Both the position numbers and the translations under genes were made by a program. From an uncultured Clostridium sp. (GTDB lineage Bacteria > Bacillota > Clostridia > Clostridiales > Clostridiaceae), in contig CAKVEW010000053.1 in the NCBI GenBank assembly GCA_934746015.1, forward strand, positions 1 through 15,791: DNA of 15,791 nucleotides, read 5' to 3'. Below the pieces are notes generated by a model. The model was not told the origin of the DNA. It did not search any database and saw only the letters and a program-made list of their open reading frames with translations. The number at the start of each line of letters is the position of its first letter. Position 1 is the stretch's first letter. Below, piece after piece: positions 1 through 8,657 of this stretch.

Positions 1-867
1 GGATTATTTAATATAGGTACTCCTGGGCAAATGCTATTTGGAGGATTTTGTTCAATAGCAGTAGGGCTAAGTTTAGATTTACCTAAAATGATATTAGTTC
101 CTATAGTAGTTGCTGTTGGGATTATTGGTGGAGCTTTATGGGCAACAGTTCCAGGCGTTTTAAAGGCTAAATTTAACGTACACGAAGTTGTATCATCTAT
201 AATGATGAACTGGGTAGCATATTGGATAGTTTATTATATGGTACCACAATACTTTAAAGGTGAATTCTTAGAAACTGAATCTAGAATGTTATCAGAATCA
301 GCTACTTTAAGAGTAAGCTGGTTATCAGAAATATTTAAGGGATCATATGTAAATTTAGGAATTTTCTTAGCTTTAATAGCAGTTTTAATAATATGGTTTA
401 TTTTAAACAAAACAGTTTTAGGATATGAACTAAAAGCTGTTGGATTTAATAGATTTGGTGCAGAATATGCAGGTATGCCTGTTAATAGAAATATAGTTAT
501 ATCAATGATGATAGCAGGTGCTTTATCAGGACTTGCAGGAGCAATACAATATACAGGAAATGCAAATATAATGCAAATAGGAGTAATGCCAAGCCAAGGC
601 TTCGACGGAATAGCAGTAGCTTTACTTGGAGCTAGTAACCCTATTGGAGTTGTTTTCTCATCATTATTCTTTGGAGTATTATATGTTGGAAAAGGCTTTA
701 TGAATGCAGCTGTAAAAGTACCACCAGAACTTGCCGATACTATAATGGCTACAATAATTTATTTCGCAGCAACTAGTATGGTAATGGATAAAATAATAAA
801 ATGGTTTAAAAAGAATAGAAACAAAGGAAAAAAAGATAATTCCTCTGAAAGGGTGGTGGGAAAATAA
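1..867 (+). CDS. nupP: Nucleoside ABC transporter permease, NupP/YufP type (5' end outside window)
   Basis: This is an inner-membrane permease subunit of an ABC importer of the BPD_transp_2 family, the type that works with a BmpA-like binding lipoprotein and a double ATPase to import nucleosides. The reading frame is open from base 1 and begins with GLFNIGTPGQML, matching the conserved N-x-G-x-x-GQ loop of this family, so the true start lies upstream of the window; 288 residues are visible. Several hydrophobic segments are seen (for example MILVPIVVAVGIIGGALWA and LGIFLALIAVLIIWFIL), with the cytoplasmic coupling loop around YELKAVGFNRFGAEYAGM. The C-terminus is lysine-rich (KKNRNKGKKDN). The stop codon overlaps the start of the next permease by one base, which indicates translational coupling in one operon. 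Nucleoside specificity is inferred from the family and from the nucleotidase next door; other BmpA-family substrates are possible. Confidence 0.85.
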   Translation, partial: GLFNIGTPGQMLFGGFCSIAVGLSLDLPKMILVPIVVAVGIIGGALWATVPGVLKAKFNVHEVVSSIMMNWVAYWIVYYMVPQYFKGEFLETESRMLSESATLRVSWLSEIFKGSYVNLGIFLALIAVLIIWFILNKTVLGYELKAVGFNRFGAEYAGMPVNRNIVISMMIAGALSGLAGAIQYTGNANIMQIGVMPSQGFDGIAVALLGASNPIGVVFSSLFFGVLYVGKGFMNAAVKVPPELADTIMATIIYFAATSMVMDKIIKWFKKNRNKGKKDNSSERVVGK

Positions 868-1814
868 TGTGGAGCATAATTGAACAAGTTTTTCCATATG
901 CAATTTCTTATACAATTCCTTTATTAATAACAGCTTTAGGAGCACTTTACTGTGAAAGAAGTGGAATTGTAAATATAGGTTTAGATGGACTTATGATAGT
1001 TGGTTCTTTTGCTGGAGCACTTACAGTATCTAAATTACAAGCAAATGGAGTGGCAGGAGCTTTATGGATTGGCTTATTAGTAGCAGTAATAGTTGGAGTA
1101 TTATTCTCATTACTTCATGCCTTTGCAAGTATTAACTTAAATGCAGATCAAGTTATAAGTGGTACAGCTATTAATATGATGGCAGGAGCATTAACAATAT
1201 ACTTAGCAAGAAACATTACAGGAAGTGGTAATATAAGAGTATCTAATGGATTTATTCCAAGAGATATTCCAATACTTTCAGATATACCTGTAATAGGACC
1301 ACTTTTCTTTACAAAAACATATGCTACTACTTGGTTAGTATTAATAATACTATTAACTAGTGCATTTTTACTATACAAAACTAGTTTTGGATTAAGACTT
1401 AGAGCTTGTGGAGAGCATCCTCAAGCAGCACAAGCAGCTGGAGTTAGTGTATTTAAAATGAGATATATTGGTGTTATGATATCTGGAGGAATGTCAGCTT
1501 TAGGTGGAGCTATAATTCTCTTAACATATTCAGGAGAATTTAATGGTAATGTTGCAGGCCTTGGATTCCTTGCTTTAGCAGCATTAATATTTGGACAATG
1601 GAAACCACTTGGAATATTAGGAGCAACTTTCTTCTTTGGATTTGCTTCAACTATTGCAAATGTTTCACAAGTAATACCATCATTAGCACAAATACCAGGA
1701 GTAATATTGAAGATATTCCCATATATAGTGACATTAATAGCTTTAGTATTATTCTCTAAATCATCACAAGCACCTAAGGCTTCAGGTGAACCTTTTGATA
1801 CAGGTAAGAGATAA
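867..1814 (+). CDS. nupQ: Nucleoside ABC transporter permease, NupQ/YufQ type
   Basis: This is the second permease of the same importer and presumably forms the heterodimeric membrane channel with the preceding subunit. It has 315 residues, a normal full length. The N-terminal region contains ITALGALYCERSGIVNIGLDGLM, the hallmark of YufQ-like permeases, followed by about eight hydrophobic stretches; the coupling loop LRACGEHPQAAQAAGVSVFKMRY lies near residues 175-200. The start ATG shares its A with the TAA of the upstream gene, and a GGTGG-rich ribosome binding site lies inside the end of that gene. No further transporter gene follows; a long hairpin lies 33 bases after the stop, so this is likely the last gene of the operon. 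The binding protein and ATPase would be expected upstream, outside the window. Substrate assignment is by family and is not provable from the sequence alone. Confidence 0.87.
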   Translation: MWSIIEQVFPYAISYTIPLLITALGALYCERSGIVNIGLDGLMIVGSFAGALTVSKLQANGVAGALWIGLLVAVIVGVLFSLLHAFASINLNADQVISGTAINMMAGALTIYLARNITGSGNIRVSNGFIPRDIPILSDIPVIGPLFFTKTYATTWLVLIILLTSAFLLYKTSFGLRLRACGEHPQAAQAAGVSVFKMRYIGVMISGGMSALGGAIILLTYSGEFNGNVAGLGFLALAALIFGQWKPLGILGATFFFGFASTIANVSQVIPSLAQIPGVILKIFPYIVTLIALVLFSKSSQAPKASGEPFDTGKR

Positions 1815-1847
1815 TATAAGTAAGAGATAATTACTGATTATTTAAGG

Positions 1848-1906
1848 ATAGACATCTAAGTGTTTTGCATAGATATTTAATATCTAACTTAACATTAGAT
1901 GTCTAT
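1848..1906 (+). terminator. Long hairpin after nupQ, possible transcription terminator
   Basis: A perfect 12-bp inverted repeat (ATAGACATCTAA at 1848-1859 and its complement at 1895-1906) encloses a further pairing (AGATA/TATCT at 1871-1885) and a GTT/AAC continuation near 1862-1893. It lies directly after the permease operon. The tail is A/T-mixed (TTAATTAAATAAC) and the first real T-run is at 1922-1928, so it is not a textbook intrinsic terminator. It may instead act as an RNA 3'-end stabiliser. Confidence 0.5.
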
Positions 1907-1937
1907 TTAATTAAATAACTATTTTTTTGATTCTATA

Positions 1938-1965
1938 TTTACAGAATAATACAAATAAGTATAAT
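1938..1965 (+). promoter_or_regulatory. Sigma-A type promoter for the yfkN-like gene
   Basis: TTTACA (1938-1943), a 16-bp spacer and a perfect TATAAT (1960-1965) form a near-consensus vegetative promoter. It predicts a leader of about 120 bases before the ATG at 2095. The leader is A/T-rich, has small self-complementary stretches (AATAAATTTATT near 2039-2050 and GTTATT/AATAAC near 2052-2067) and matches no riboswitch I recognise. Confidence 0.65.
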
Positions 1966-2094
1966 AAAGTAAAGAAATTTATTTTGCTTTTGCGATAGGA
2001 GTAAAAGTAAAAGTTTATTAGGTACATTAAGTCGTTAATAAATTTATTAAGGTTATTATTAAAATAACATAAATATTAAATTAGGAGGGGTAAA

Positions 2095-5000
2095 ATGAGA
2101 ATTAAAAAATTGAGTCTAAGAAAATTCTTAGCTTCAGTTTTGGCTTTTACTTTTATTATAGGTCTTTTCCCAATAAACTTAGTAAAAGCTGCAGCAGAAG
2201 AACTATCAACAAAAACAATTCAAATTCTTGCAACTACTGACTTACATGGAAGATTCGTACCATATGATTATGCAAGGGCAACAAAATCAGATGGAGGATT
2301 AACACAAATTGCAACATTAGTTAAGGCTGAAAGAAATAAAAATTCTAATACTGTACTTGTGGATAATGGAGACAATATCCAAGGAAATTACAATCATATA
2401 TTTTTGAATGATGCAGAAAATCCAATGATGAAGGCAATGAATTATATAGGATATGATTCATTTACTTTAGGAAATCATGAATTTAATTTTGGAATGGGTA
2501 CACTAGACAAAATAACAAAGCAGTTAAGTTCAACAGAAGTATTATGTGCAAATTTATATAAGGGTGAAAGCAGAGCATTTTCTCCATATATGATTAAAAC
2601 TCTAGAGGATGGAATAAAAGTAGCAGTAATTGGAGTAGTAACTCCACACATTGATAGATGGGATGGACCTAATCTAGTTGGATATACACCAACAAACCCA
2701 TCACAAGAAGTTACTAAAGTAATAACTGAAATAAAAAATAATGGAGGAGCAGATGTATACGTTGTAACTGCTCATATGGGCTTTGAAGGTGAGTATGGAA
2801 ATGGAGATTCAGCAAAGGAAATAGCTGAAGCTAACCCAGATGTAGATGTAATAGTTATGGGACATAGCCATATGTCAAATCTTAATAAGACAGTAGGTAA
2901 CGCTATCTTAATTCAACCTACTAATAATGCTGGAAGTTTAGGAAAAGTAGAAATACAATTAACTAAAAAAGATGGAAAGTATGAAGTAACTAATAAGGAA
3001 GGTTCATTTATTGGTACATCTAAAGTTAATGAAGATGCAGGATTAGTAGATTTATTAAAGAGCTATGATGAAAGAGCACAGGCAGATGCAAATCAAGCTA
3101 TAGGAACTCTTAAAGGACCAGACTTAGCAGATGCAAATGAAATTGCAGATATTCCAGAGTCTTTAGTTAGAGATCAAGGAATAACAGATTTTGTTAATGA
3201 AGTGCAATTATTTAATAGTGCTAAACACTTATCTGATAAAGGTATAGATGCAAATAATGTATATCTTGTATCAGCAGCAGCTTTATTTGATGCAGATTCT
3301 AATATGAAATCTGGAGAGATAAGAAAATCAGATGTTTCTAAGATTTATAAGTACGATAATAAGCTTTATACAGTAAAGACTACAGGAAAACAACTTAAGA
3401 GTTTTATGGAATGGACATCAGAGATTTATAATACCTTTAAGAATGGAGATTTAACAGTTTCATTAGATCCTGATATAAGACTATATCAATATGATATGTT
3501 TAGTGGAGTTAGTTATGAAATAAATATTGCTAATGAGCCAGGAAATAGAATTGAAAATCTTAAGTTCCAAAAGGATGGAAAAGTTGTTGAAGACAATGAT
3601 GTTGTATACTTATCTGTAAATAATTATAGATATGATTCAGTTTTAGTAGGTCGTAGTGTATTTGAAGCGGGTACACATGAAAAGATACATGATACAAATA
3701 ATGATAGTATTTCTGATATGAGAGATTTGATAATAGATTATATTGTTAATACTAAAAACGGTGTAATAGAAAGAAATATAGATAATAACTGGAAGATTAC
3801 AGGAATAAAATATGATGAAGATTTAAGAAATGAAGCTGTAAGATTAGTTAAAGAAGGAAAACTTACAATACCAATATCAGAAGATGGAAGAACACCAAAT
3901 GTTAGTAGCTTAACTATAAATGATGTACTAAAGGCTAAAAATATGAAGAGAGTTGAATTAGTGAGCTTTAATGATTTACATGGCAATGTACAAGAAAGTG
4001 GTAAAAATGTAGGAATAGCTAAGTTAGCCTCTGCAATAAAAGAAAGAACTTCTTTAAATGGATTTTCTAATTATGAAGCTATACCATTAGCTGCAGGAGA
4101 CTTATACCAAGGTACAGCTATATCTAATCTCACTAAGGGAGCACCAGTAAATGAATTCTTAAAGGACATAAAAATACCTGCATCTTCAGTTGGAAATCAT
4201 GAATTTGACTGGGGAAAAGATTTAATACCTAAATGGGCAGAAGAAGGGAACTTTGATTTCTTAGCAGCCAATATTATAGATAAGAAAACAGGAAAGCCTG
4301 TTGAATGGGCAAAACCTTATAAAATTATCGATGTAGATGGAGTTAAAATCGGATTAATAGGAGTTACAACACCTGAAACAGCTTATAAGACAACTCCTGC
4401 AAATGTAGCTGATTTAACTTTCCAAGATCCTTCAATATCAGTTCAAAAATATGCTGATAAATTAAGACAAGAAGATAAAGTTAATGCTGTAGTTGTATTA
4501 TCTCACTTAGGTGCAACAACAGACAAGAATGGAAAAACTTCGGGAGAAGCTGTGGATTTAGCCAATAAGATAAAAAATGTTGATGCTATTATAGCAGCTC
4601 ATGATCATCAATTTACTAATGCTGAAGTTAATGGAGTTAAGATAATTGAAGCTGGATATAATGGGAGAGCGTTATCACTATTAACTTTTGATTTTGATAA
4701 TACAGGCGAATTAGTTTCACTTAAAGCAAAGCTAGATTTACTTTATGAAAGAAGTTCTAGTATAGTACCAGATGAAACTTCAAAGGAAATAGTTAAGAAA
4801 TATGAAGAAAAATTGAAACCTATATTAAATGAAAAAGTTGCAGATTTAGATAAGGATTTATCACATGATAGAAATGAAGGACTTACACCGTTGGGAATAG
4901 TTGTTTCTGAAACAATGAGAAAAATTTCAGGCGTAGATATTGCTATAACTAATGGTGGAGGTATAAGAGCACCATTAAGTAAAGGTGTATTGACAATGGG

Positions 5001-5598
5001 GGATCTATATACAATATTACCTTTTGATAATACTTTAGTAACAATGGAATTAAAGGGATCAGATATAAAAGCTGCCATAGAACATGGAATTATGCCAGAA
5101 AACTTTGGATGGGGACAATTCTCAGGAATAAAGGTTTGGTATGATAAAGATGCTGAAGCTGGTAAGAGAATAACATCAATTAGATTAGCTGATGGAACTC
5201 CATTGGATATGGATAAATATTACACAGTTGCAGTTAACGACTTTATGGCAACTGGTGGAGATGGATATAATTTTACTAATGCTAAAAATATGAAAGACAC
5301 AATGCTAGTAATGAGAGATGAAATAATTAGAGAGTGGAAAGCTAACGGAATAAATACTAATATAGAGAACTTATTAATAGCAGGCGTAGACGATACTAAG
5401 GATACAGTTAAGCCTGGTGATAATGTTAAACCTGATGATAATGTTAAACCTACACCTGATGCTCCTTCTTCAGGAAAGGGTGGTAAGTTACCAATGACAG
5501 GCGGACAAAGTTCTATGAATATGGCTATATTTGCAATAATGATTTCAGGTATAGGCTATATTATGGTTAAGAAAAGCAAAAAGAAAAAAGTAAGTTAA
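2095..5598 (+). CDS. yfkN: Wall-anchored double-domain nucleotide phosphoesterase (YfkN-like; 2',3'-cyclic phosphodiesterase/3'-nucleotidase plus 5'-nucleotidase)
   Basis: A 1167-residue secreted enzyme with two complete metallophosphoesterase/5'-nucleotidase modules. Residues 1-34 form a signal peptide (positive start, hydrophobic core, cleavage likely near VKAAAEE). Module 1 has metal-site motifs D49-L-H51, GNHE (126-129) and GHSH (256-259). Its C-terminal domain carries SAAA at about 393 in place of NGGGxR, as in CpdB-type 2',3'-cyclic phosphodiesterases. Module 2 has D627-L-H629, GNHE (700-703), AHDH near 835-838, NGGGIR (953-958) and LPFDN (975-979), the classical 5'-nucleotidase set. 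A Lys/Pro/Asp repeat linker leads to LPMTG (1132-1136), a hydrophobic helix and a KKSKKKK tail, so sortase should attach it to the wall. Bacillus YfkN has the same logic. An AGGAGGGG ribosome site precedes the ATG. It probably feeds nucleosides to the adjacent permeases and releases phosphate. Confidence 0.92.
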   Translation: MRIKKLSLRKFLASVLAFTFIIGLFPINLVKAAAEELSTKTIQILATTDLHGRFVPYDYARATKSDGGLTQIATLVKAERNKNSNTVLVDNGDNIQGNYNHIFLNDAENPMMKAMNYIGYDSFTLGNHEFNFGMGTLDKITKQLSSTEVLCANLYKGESRAFSPYMIKTLEDGIKVAVIGVVTPHIDRWDGPNLVGYTPTNPSQEVTKVITEIKNNGGADVYVVTAHMGFEGEYGNGDSAKEIAEANPDVDVIVMGHSHMSNLNKTVGNAILIQPTNNAGSLGKVEIQLTKKDGKYEVTNKEGSFIGTSKVNEDAGLVDLLKSYDERAQADANQAIGTLKGPDLADANEIADIPESLVRDQGITDFVNEVQLFNSAKHLSDKGIDANNVYLVSAAALFDADSNMKSGEIRKSDVSKIYKYDNKLYTVKTTGKQLKSFMEWTSEIYNTFKNGDLTVSLDPDIRLYQYDMFSGVSYEINIANEPGNRIENLKFQKDGKVVEDNDVVYLSVNNYRYDSVLVGRSVFEAGTHEKIHDTNNDSISDMRDLIIDYIVNTKNGVIERNIDNNWKITGIKYDEDLRNEAVRLVKEGKLTIPISEDGRTPNVSSLTINDVLKAKNMKRVELVSFNDLHGNVQESGKNVGIAKLASAIKERTSLNGFSNYEAIPLAAGDLYQGTAISNLTKGAPVNEFLKDIKIPASSVGNHEFDWGKDLIPKWAEEGNFDFLAANIIDKKTGKPVEWAKPYKIIDVDGVKIGLIGVTTPETAYKTTPANVADLTFQDPSISVQKYADKLRQEDKVNAVVVLSHLGATTDKNGKTSGEAVDLANKIKNVDAIIAAHDHQFTNAEVNGVKIIEAGYNGRALSLLTFDFDNTGELVSLKAKLDLLYERSSSIVPDETSKEIVKKYEEKLKPILNEKVADLDKDLSHDRNEGLTPLGIVVSETMRKISGVDIAITNGGGIRAPLSKGVLTMGDLYTILPFDNTLVTMELKGSDIKAAIEHGIMPENFGWGQFSGIKVWYDKDAEAGKRITSIRLADGTPLDMDKYYTVAVNDFMATGGDGYNFTNAKNMKDTMLVMRDEIIREWKANGINTNIENLLIAGVDDTKDTVKPGDNVKPDDNVKPTPDAPSSGKGGKLPMTGGQSSMNMAIFAIMISGIGYIMVKKSKKKKVS
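5407..5451 (+). repeat. Short in-frame tandem repeat in the wall-spanning linker of the YfkN-like protein
   Basis: An 18-bp unit is present twice (5407-5424 and 5425-5442, differing at two bases) plus a 9-bp partial third copy. It encodes VKPGDN-VKPDDN-VKP, a proline/charged spacer just before the LPMTG sorting signal. Copy number could vary between strains. Confidence 0.75.
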
Positions 5599-5608
5599 TA
5601 ATATTTTT

Positions 5609-5638
5609 TAGGAGTTGTATTTTAGCATACAACTCCTA
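5609..5638 (+). terminator. Hairpin after the yfkN-like gene
   Basis: A perfect 12-bp stem (TAGGAGTTGTAT at 5609-5620 with its complement at 5627-5638) and a 6-base loop begin 11 bases after the stop codon. The tail is TTAAATTT, so U-richness is modest. It is the best candidate for the transcript end before rho. Confidence 0.6.
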
Positions 5639-5749
5639 TTAAATTTATAATAAGATGATAAAAAGATATATTTTATATTTATACAGCGTAATTTTAGAGT
5701 TATTACTAAAAGATTAAAATGAAATAATTTGGAAAGAATAATAAATAAC

Positions 5750-5778
5750 TTGATAAATTGAGAGTATTAATTCATAAT
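5750..5778 (+). promoter_or_regulatory. Candidate rho promoter
   Basis: TTGATA (5750-5755), a 17-bp spacer and CATAAT (5773-5778) fit a vegetative promoter and would give a leader of about 85 bases before rho. The rest of the 270-bp gap is A/T-rich with no open frame of note. Confidence 0.5.
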
Positions 5779-5868
5779 ATAAATACATATATAAATTCTA
5801 ATAACCATATCTTGATATCTTATAACTCCCATAAATAGAACATAGGAATAAAATATGGAGGTGTAATT

Positions 5869-7269
5869 TTGAATAAAGAAAATTACGAGAAAAAAACTTT
5901 AATAGAGTTAAAAGAAATAGCAAAAGAATTTAACATAAAAAATATTAGTAAATTAAAGAAAAGTGAGCTTATAGAAGAGATATTAAAAAATTCTCCTAAA
6001 AGTATAGAAAAGAATGGAGTTATATTACAAGAAAAAATAACTCCGAAGGTTAAGATTGAAGACAATTCAACTCTTGTTAATGATAATAAGGAAGAGATAA
6101 GGGAAGAAAAGAGAGAAAGATTAAAGGTTATGATAAATGAATCTGATACAGCTATAGGAGTATTAGAAATTTTAGAAAATAACAGTTTTGGATTTTTAAG
6201 ATGTAACAATTATCAAACTGGTGAAAATGATATTTATGTATCCCCATCACAAATAAGAAGATTTAATTTAAGAACTGGAGACGAGGTCCAAGGAAAAGTT
6301 AGAGAATCAAAAGAAGGGGAAAAATTTAAAGCATTACTATATGTTGAAAAAGTAAACGGAGAAAATCCTGAAAGAGCAGTAGGTAGAAAATCATTCGAAT
6401 CTTTAACGCCAATATATCCAGAAGATAGACTTCATTTAGAAACTAATAATGAAAATGATTTATCATCAAGATTGATGGATATAATTTGTCCAATAGGGAA
6501 AGGACAAAGAGGAATAATAGTAGCTCCTCCTAAGGCTGGAAAAACTACTTTATTAAAAAAAGTGGCACAAAACATATCTAAGAATTATCCAGAAGTTAAG
6601 TTAATAGTATTATTAATTGATGAAAGACCTGAAGAAGTAACTGATATGAAGAGATCAATAAATGGAGATGTAATATATTCAACATTTGATGAAGAGCCTC
6701 AAAATCATGCAAAAGTATCACAAATGGTTTTAGAAAGAGCTAAGAGAATGGTTGAACAAGGAAAAGATGTAGTTATACTATTAGATAGTTTAACTAGGCT
6801 TTCTAGAGCATATAACTTAACTATAACTCCAACAGGTAGAACATTATCAGGGGGATTAGATCCAGGAGCATTAATTATGCCTAAAAAGTTCTTTGGAGCT
6901 GCAAGAAATATTGAAGAAGGTGGAAGCTTAACTATTCTAGCAACAGCTTTAGTAGATACAGGATCTAGAATGGATGATATGATATTTGAAGAATTTAAGG
7001 GTACAGGTAACATGGAAGTTCATTTAGATAGAAAATTACAAGAAAGAAGAATCTTCCCTGCTATTGATATATATAAATCTGGTACAAGAAAAGAAGATTT
7101 AATACTATCTGATGAAGAAAAAGAAGTAGCTTATTCAATAAGAAGAGTCATGTATAGAGATGGAAATGTAGAAAATGTTACTGAAAAACTAATAAATATG
7201 CTTTCTAAAACTAAGAATAATAAAGAATTTATTAGTATTTTCAACAAAAGTGAAATAGAAAAGAAATAA
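5869..7269 (+). CDS. rho: Transcription termination factor Rho
   Basis: Rho is a hexameric ATP-dependent RNA translocase that ends transcription of untranslated RNA. The 466 residues show the N-terminal Rho_N helix bundle (about 6-41, [20 protein letters not shown]), a charged linker (about 42-93), the cold-shock-like RNA-binding domain (about 94-165, beginning [15 protein letters not shown]), and the RecA-like ATPase. The ATPase has Walker A APPKAGKT (about 219-226), Walker [11 protein letters not shown] (about 300-309) and the conserved secondary RNA-binding stretch [15 protein letters not shown]. The start is TTG at 5869: GGAGGTG at 5857-5863 sits 5 bases upstream, and no ATG comes before the Rho_N domain. 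The linker is short and not strikingly Asn-rich, unlike the prion-like insertion reported for the Rho of Clostridium botulinum. Rho proteins often autoregulate through their leader, but no specific site is visible here. Confidence 0.97.
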   Translation: MNKENYEKKTLIELKEIAKEFNIKNISKLKKSELIEEILKNSPKSIEKNGVILQEKITPKVKIEDNSTLVNDNKEEIREEKRERLKVMINESDTAIGVLEILENNSFGFLRCNNYQTGENDIYVSPSQIRRFNLRTGDEVQGKVRESKEGEKFKALLYVEKVNGENPERAVGRKSFESLTPIYPEDRLHLETNNENDLSSRLMDIICPIGKGQRGIIVAPPKAGKTTLLKKVAQNISKNYPEVKLIVLLIDERPEEVTDMKRSINGDVIYSTFDEEPQNHAKVSQMVLERAKRMVEQGKDVVILLDSLTRLSRAYNLTITPTGRTLSGGLDPGALIMPKKFFGAARNIEEGGSLTILATALVDTGSRMDDMIFEEFKGTGNMEVHLDRKLQERRIFPAIDIYKSGTRKEDLILSDEEKEVAYSIRRVMYRDGNVENVTEKLINMLSKTKNNKEFISIFNKSEIEKK

Positions 7270-7272
7270 AAA

Positions 7273-7302
7273 AAAGTCTATGGGAAAATTCCCATAGACT
7301 TT
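7273..7302. terminator. Hairpin terminator between convergent rho and the glycosyltransferase gene
   Basis: A 13-bp perfect stem (7273-7285 with 7290-7302, core GTCTATGGGA) has a 4-base loop. Read on the minus strand the stem is followed by an unbroken run of T (complement of the A-run from about 7268), a strong intrinsic terminator for the glycosyltransferase. Read on the plus strand the tail is TAAAATTCTTT, weaker. The glycosyltransferase stop codon (7301-7303) is part of the stem. Confidence 0.8.
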
Positions 7303-8407
7303 AAAATTCTTTAATAACTAACTCATTAGCTAAATTAACTATATTTTGTTTAGAATATAAAGATGATAATTTAGATAAGTTAAGTCTCATTTTTTCTAAT
7401 TCCTTAGGATTTGATATTAAATTATCTATTATAAGATTTATTTCTAATAAGTTATCTATATTTATTGCATAGCCATTACTAGTTAGAAAATCAACATTTT
7501 GAGTTTCTTGCCCAGGAATAGCAAATGGGATTAGCATAGGAAGGTGTTTGTTAATTGATTCAGTAACAGTTAATCCTCCAGGTTTGCTTATTATTAAGTC
7601 TGAATATTCCATTAGATAGTTTATATCTTTAGAGAATCCTAATATATGCAGTTTTTTATTTTTTATAGGCTGACTATATTCCTTTAATAAGTTATCTCTA
7701 AGCTTATCATTTTTACCACATACTACAGTTATTCTTAGCTTATTAGAATTGTTTAATAATTCCTTTAAAACATAGGATATATTTTTTAATCCCATGCTTC
7801 CACTCATTAATAGTATATTAAAATAATCATCATTTTTAGTAGAATTAATATCTAATGTATTATCAAAAAATTCATCTTTAACAGGAATACCGTAAGAAAA
7901 AATTCTTCTAGAGTCTATCCCTCTATTTGCAAGATTTACTTTAGTATTCTCACTAGCAGTAATATAGGCATCTATACTATTATCTATATATGTAGCATGA
8001 GCTTTAAAGTCTGTTACAACTACTATAATAGGTATATTTAATCCCTTTCTTTTAAGGGCCCCCATAATACTTACTGCAAAGGGATGAGTAACTAAAATTA
8101 TATCAGGTTTTGTTAAATCAATCATTTTCTTAATTTTTCTTTTAGTTATTGAGAATACAAATGATAAAAGTTTATTAGTAAAACCAGTATCAGTTAACTT
8201 ATAAGCAAATCCATAAGTTTTAGGAAAGAAAGAAGCAGATATTTCATATCCTGTAATAAATAATTTAGTTAATATTTTACTGTTTTTCTTTAAAAAATCA
8301 TGAGTTACTACTTCGTATCCAGACTTCTCAAAAGTAGTTGAAATTGATTTTGCTGCTTGATTATGACCTTCACCCGTGGAAGTTGTTAGTATTAAAATTT
8401 TCTTCAT
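7301..8407 (-). CDS. MGDG-synthase/UgtP-family glycosyltransferase
   Basis: A 368-residue GT28-like glycosyltransferase that probably transfers a hexose from a UDP-sugar to diacylglycerol at the inner face of the membrane, making glycolipids. The N-terminal domain opens with MKKILILTTSTGEGHNQAA, the GxGH motif (residues 12-15) of MGDG synthases and Bacillus UgtP. The C-terminal nucleotide-sugar domain has LLMSGSMG and the signature ISKPGGLTVTESINKHLPMLIP, followed by PGQETQNVDFL. There is no signal peptide or obvious transmembrane helix, as expected for a peripheral enzyme. I place the start at the ATG at 8407: a GAGTG Shine-Dalgarno lies 6 bases upstream, whereas the in-frame GTG at 8416 would overlap that site. 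It is flanked by terminators, so it is probably monocistronic. Sugar and processivity cannot be read from the sequence. Confidence 0.82.
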   Translation of the reverse strand: MKKILILTTSTGEGHNQAAKSISTTFEKSGYEVVTHDFLKKNSKILTKLFITGYEISASFFPKTYGFAYKLTDTGFTNKLLSFVFSITKRKIKKMIDLTKPDIILVTHPFAVSIMGALKRKGLNIPIIVVVTDFKAHATYIDNSIDAYITASENTKVNLANRGIDSRRIFSYGIPVKDEFFDNTLDINSTKNDDYFNILLMSGSMGLKNISYVLKELLNNSNKLRITVVCGKNDKLRDNLLKEYSQPIKNKKLHILGFSKDINYLMEYSDLIISKPGGLTVTESINKHLPMLIPFAIPGQETQNVDFLTSNGYAINIDNLLEINLIIDNLISNPKELEKMRLNLSKLSSLYSKQNIVNLANELVIKEF

Positions 8408-8448
8408 ATATAACACTCGCTTTTCTAAATAACATAATAAATATTAAA

Positions 8449-8457
8449 ATTATACCA
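8449..8457 (-). promoter_or_regulatory. Candidate extended -10 promoter for the glycosyltransferase gene
   Basis: On the minus strand TGGTATAAT forms an extended -10 element about 42 bases before the ATG at 8407. An alternative lies a little upstream (TTTACT, 17 bp, TATTAT). The region 8408-8620 is extremely A/T-rich, so chance matches are likely; no other gene is visible in it. Confidence 0.35.
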
Positions 8458-8620
8458 ATATAAATATTATAATATAAATGCTATTGTTAAAAGTAAAAAA
8501 ATAAAAATTCTAAGATAAAATTAAGAAAATTAGTAAATAAATATAATTTAAGAAATTATTTTGTTCTAAATGCTTACATATAAGATATGTATTATCTAAA
8601 TCCATTTTTAATTCTATAAA

Positions 8621-8650
8621 AAGAAAAATGGGAAAGATACTATCTTTCCC
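8621..8650 (-). terminator. Intrinsic terminator of rpmE
   Basis: On the minus strand GGGAAAG and CTTTCCC (with inner ATA/TAT, 8630-8650) form a hairpin 7 bases after the rpmE stop, followed by ATTTTTCTTTTT. This is a good Rho-independent terminator, and it separates rpmE from the downstream glycosyltransferase gene. Confidence 0.85.
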
Positions 8651-8657
8651 AGAATTT

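Noticed and set aside
1966..2094. Possible riboswitch in the leader of the yfkN-like gene
   Set aside because: The leader is long enough, but I see no purine, PreQ1, c-di-GMP or other riboswitch consensus, and its inverted repeats are short and A/T-only.
4743..5078. 111-codon open frame on the minus strand inside the yfkN-like gene
   Set aside because: It is opposite the highly conserved 5'-nucleotidase C-terminal domain; composition and lack of start signals mark it as a shadow.
5812..5840. Second candidate rho promoter (TTGATA with a distant A/T-rich -10)
   Set aside because: The -10 match at correct spacing is poor compared with the upstream TTGATA-17-CATAAT at 5750-5778.
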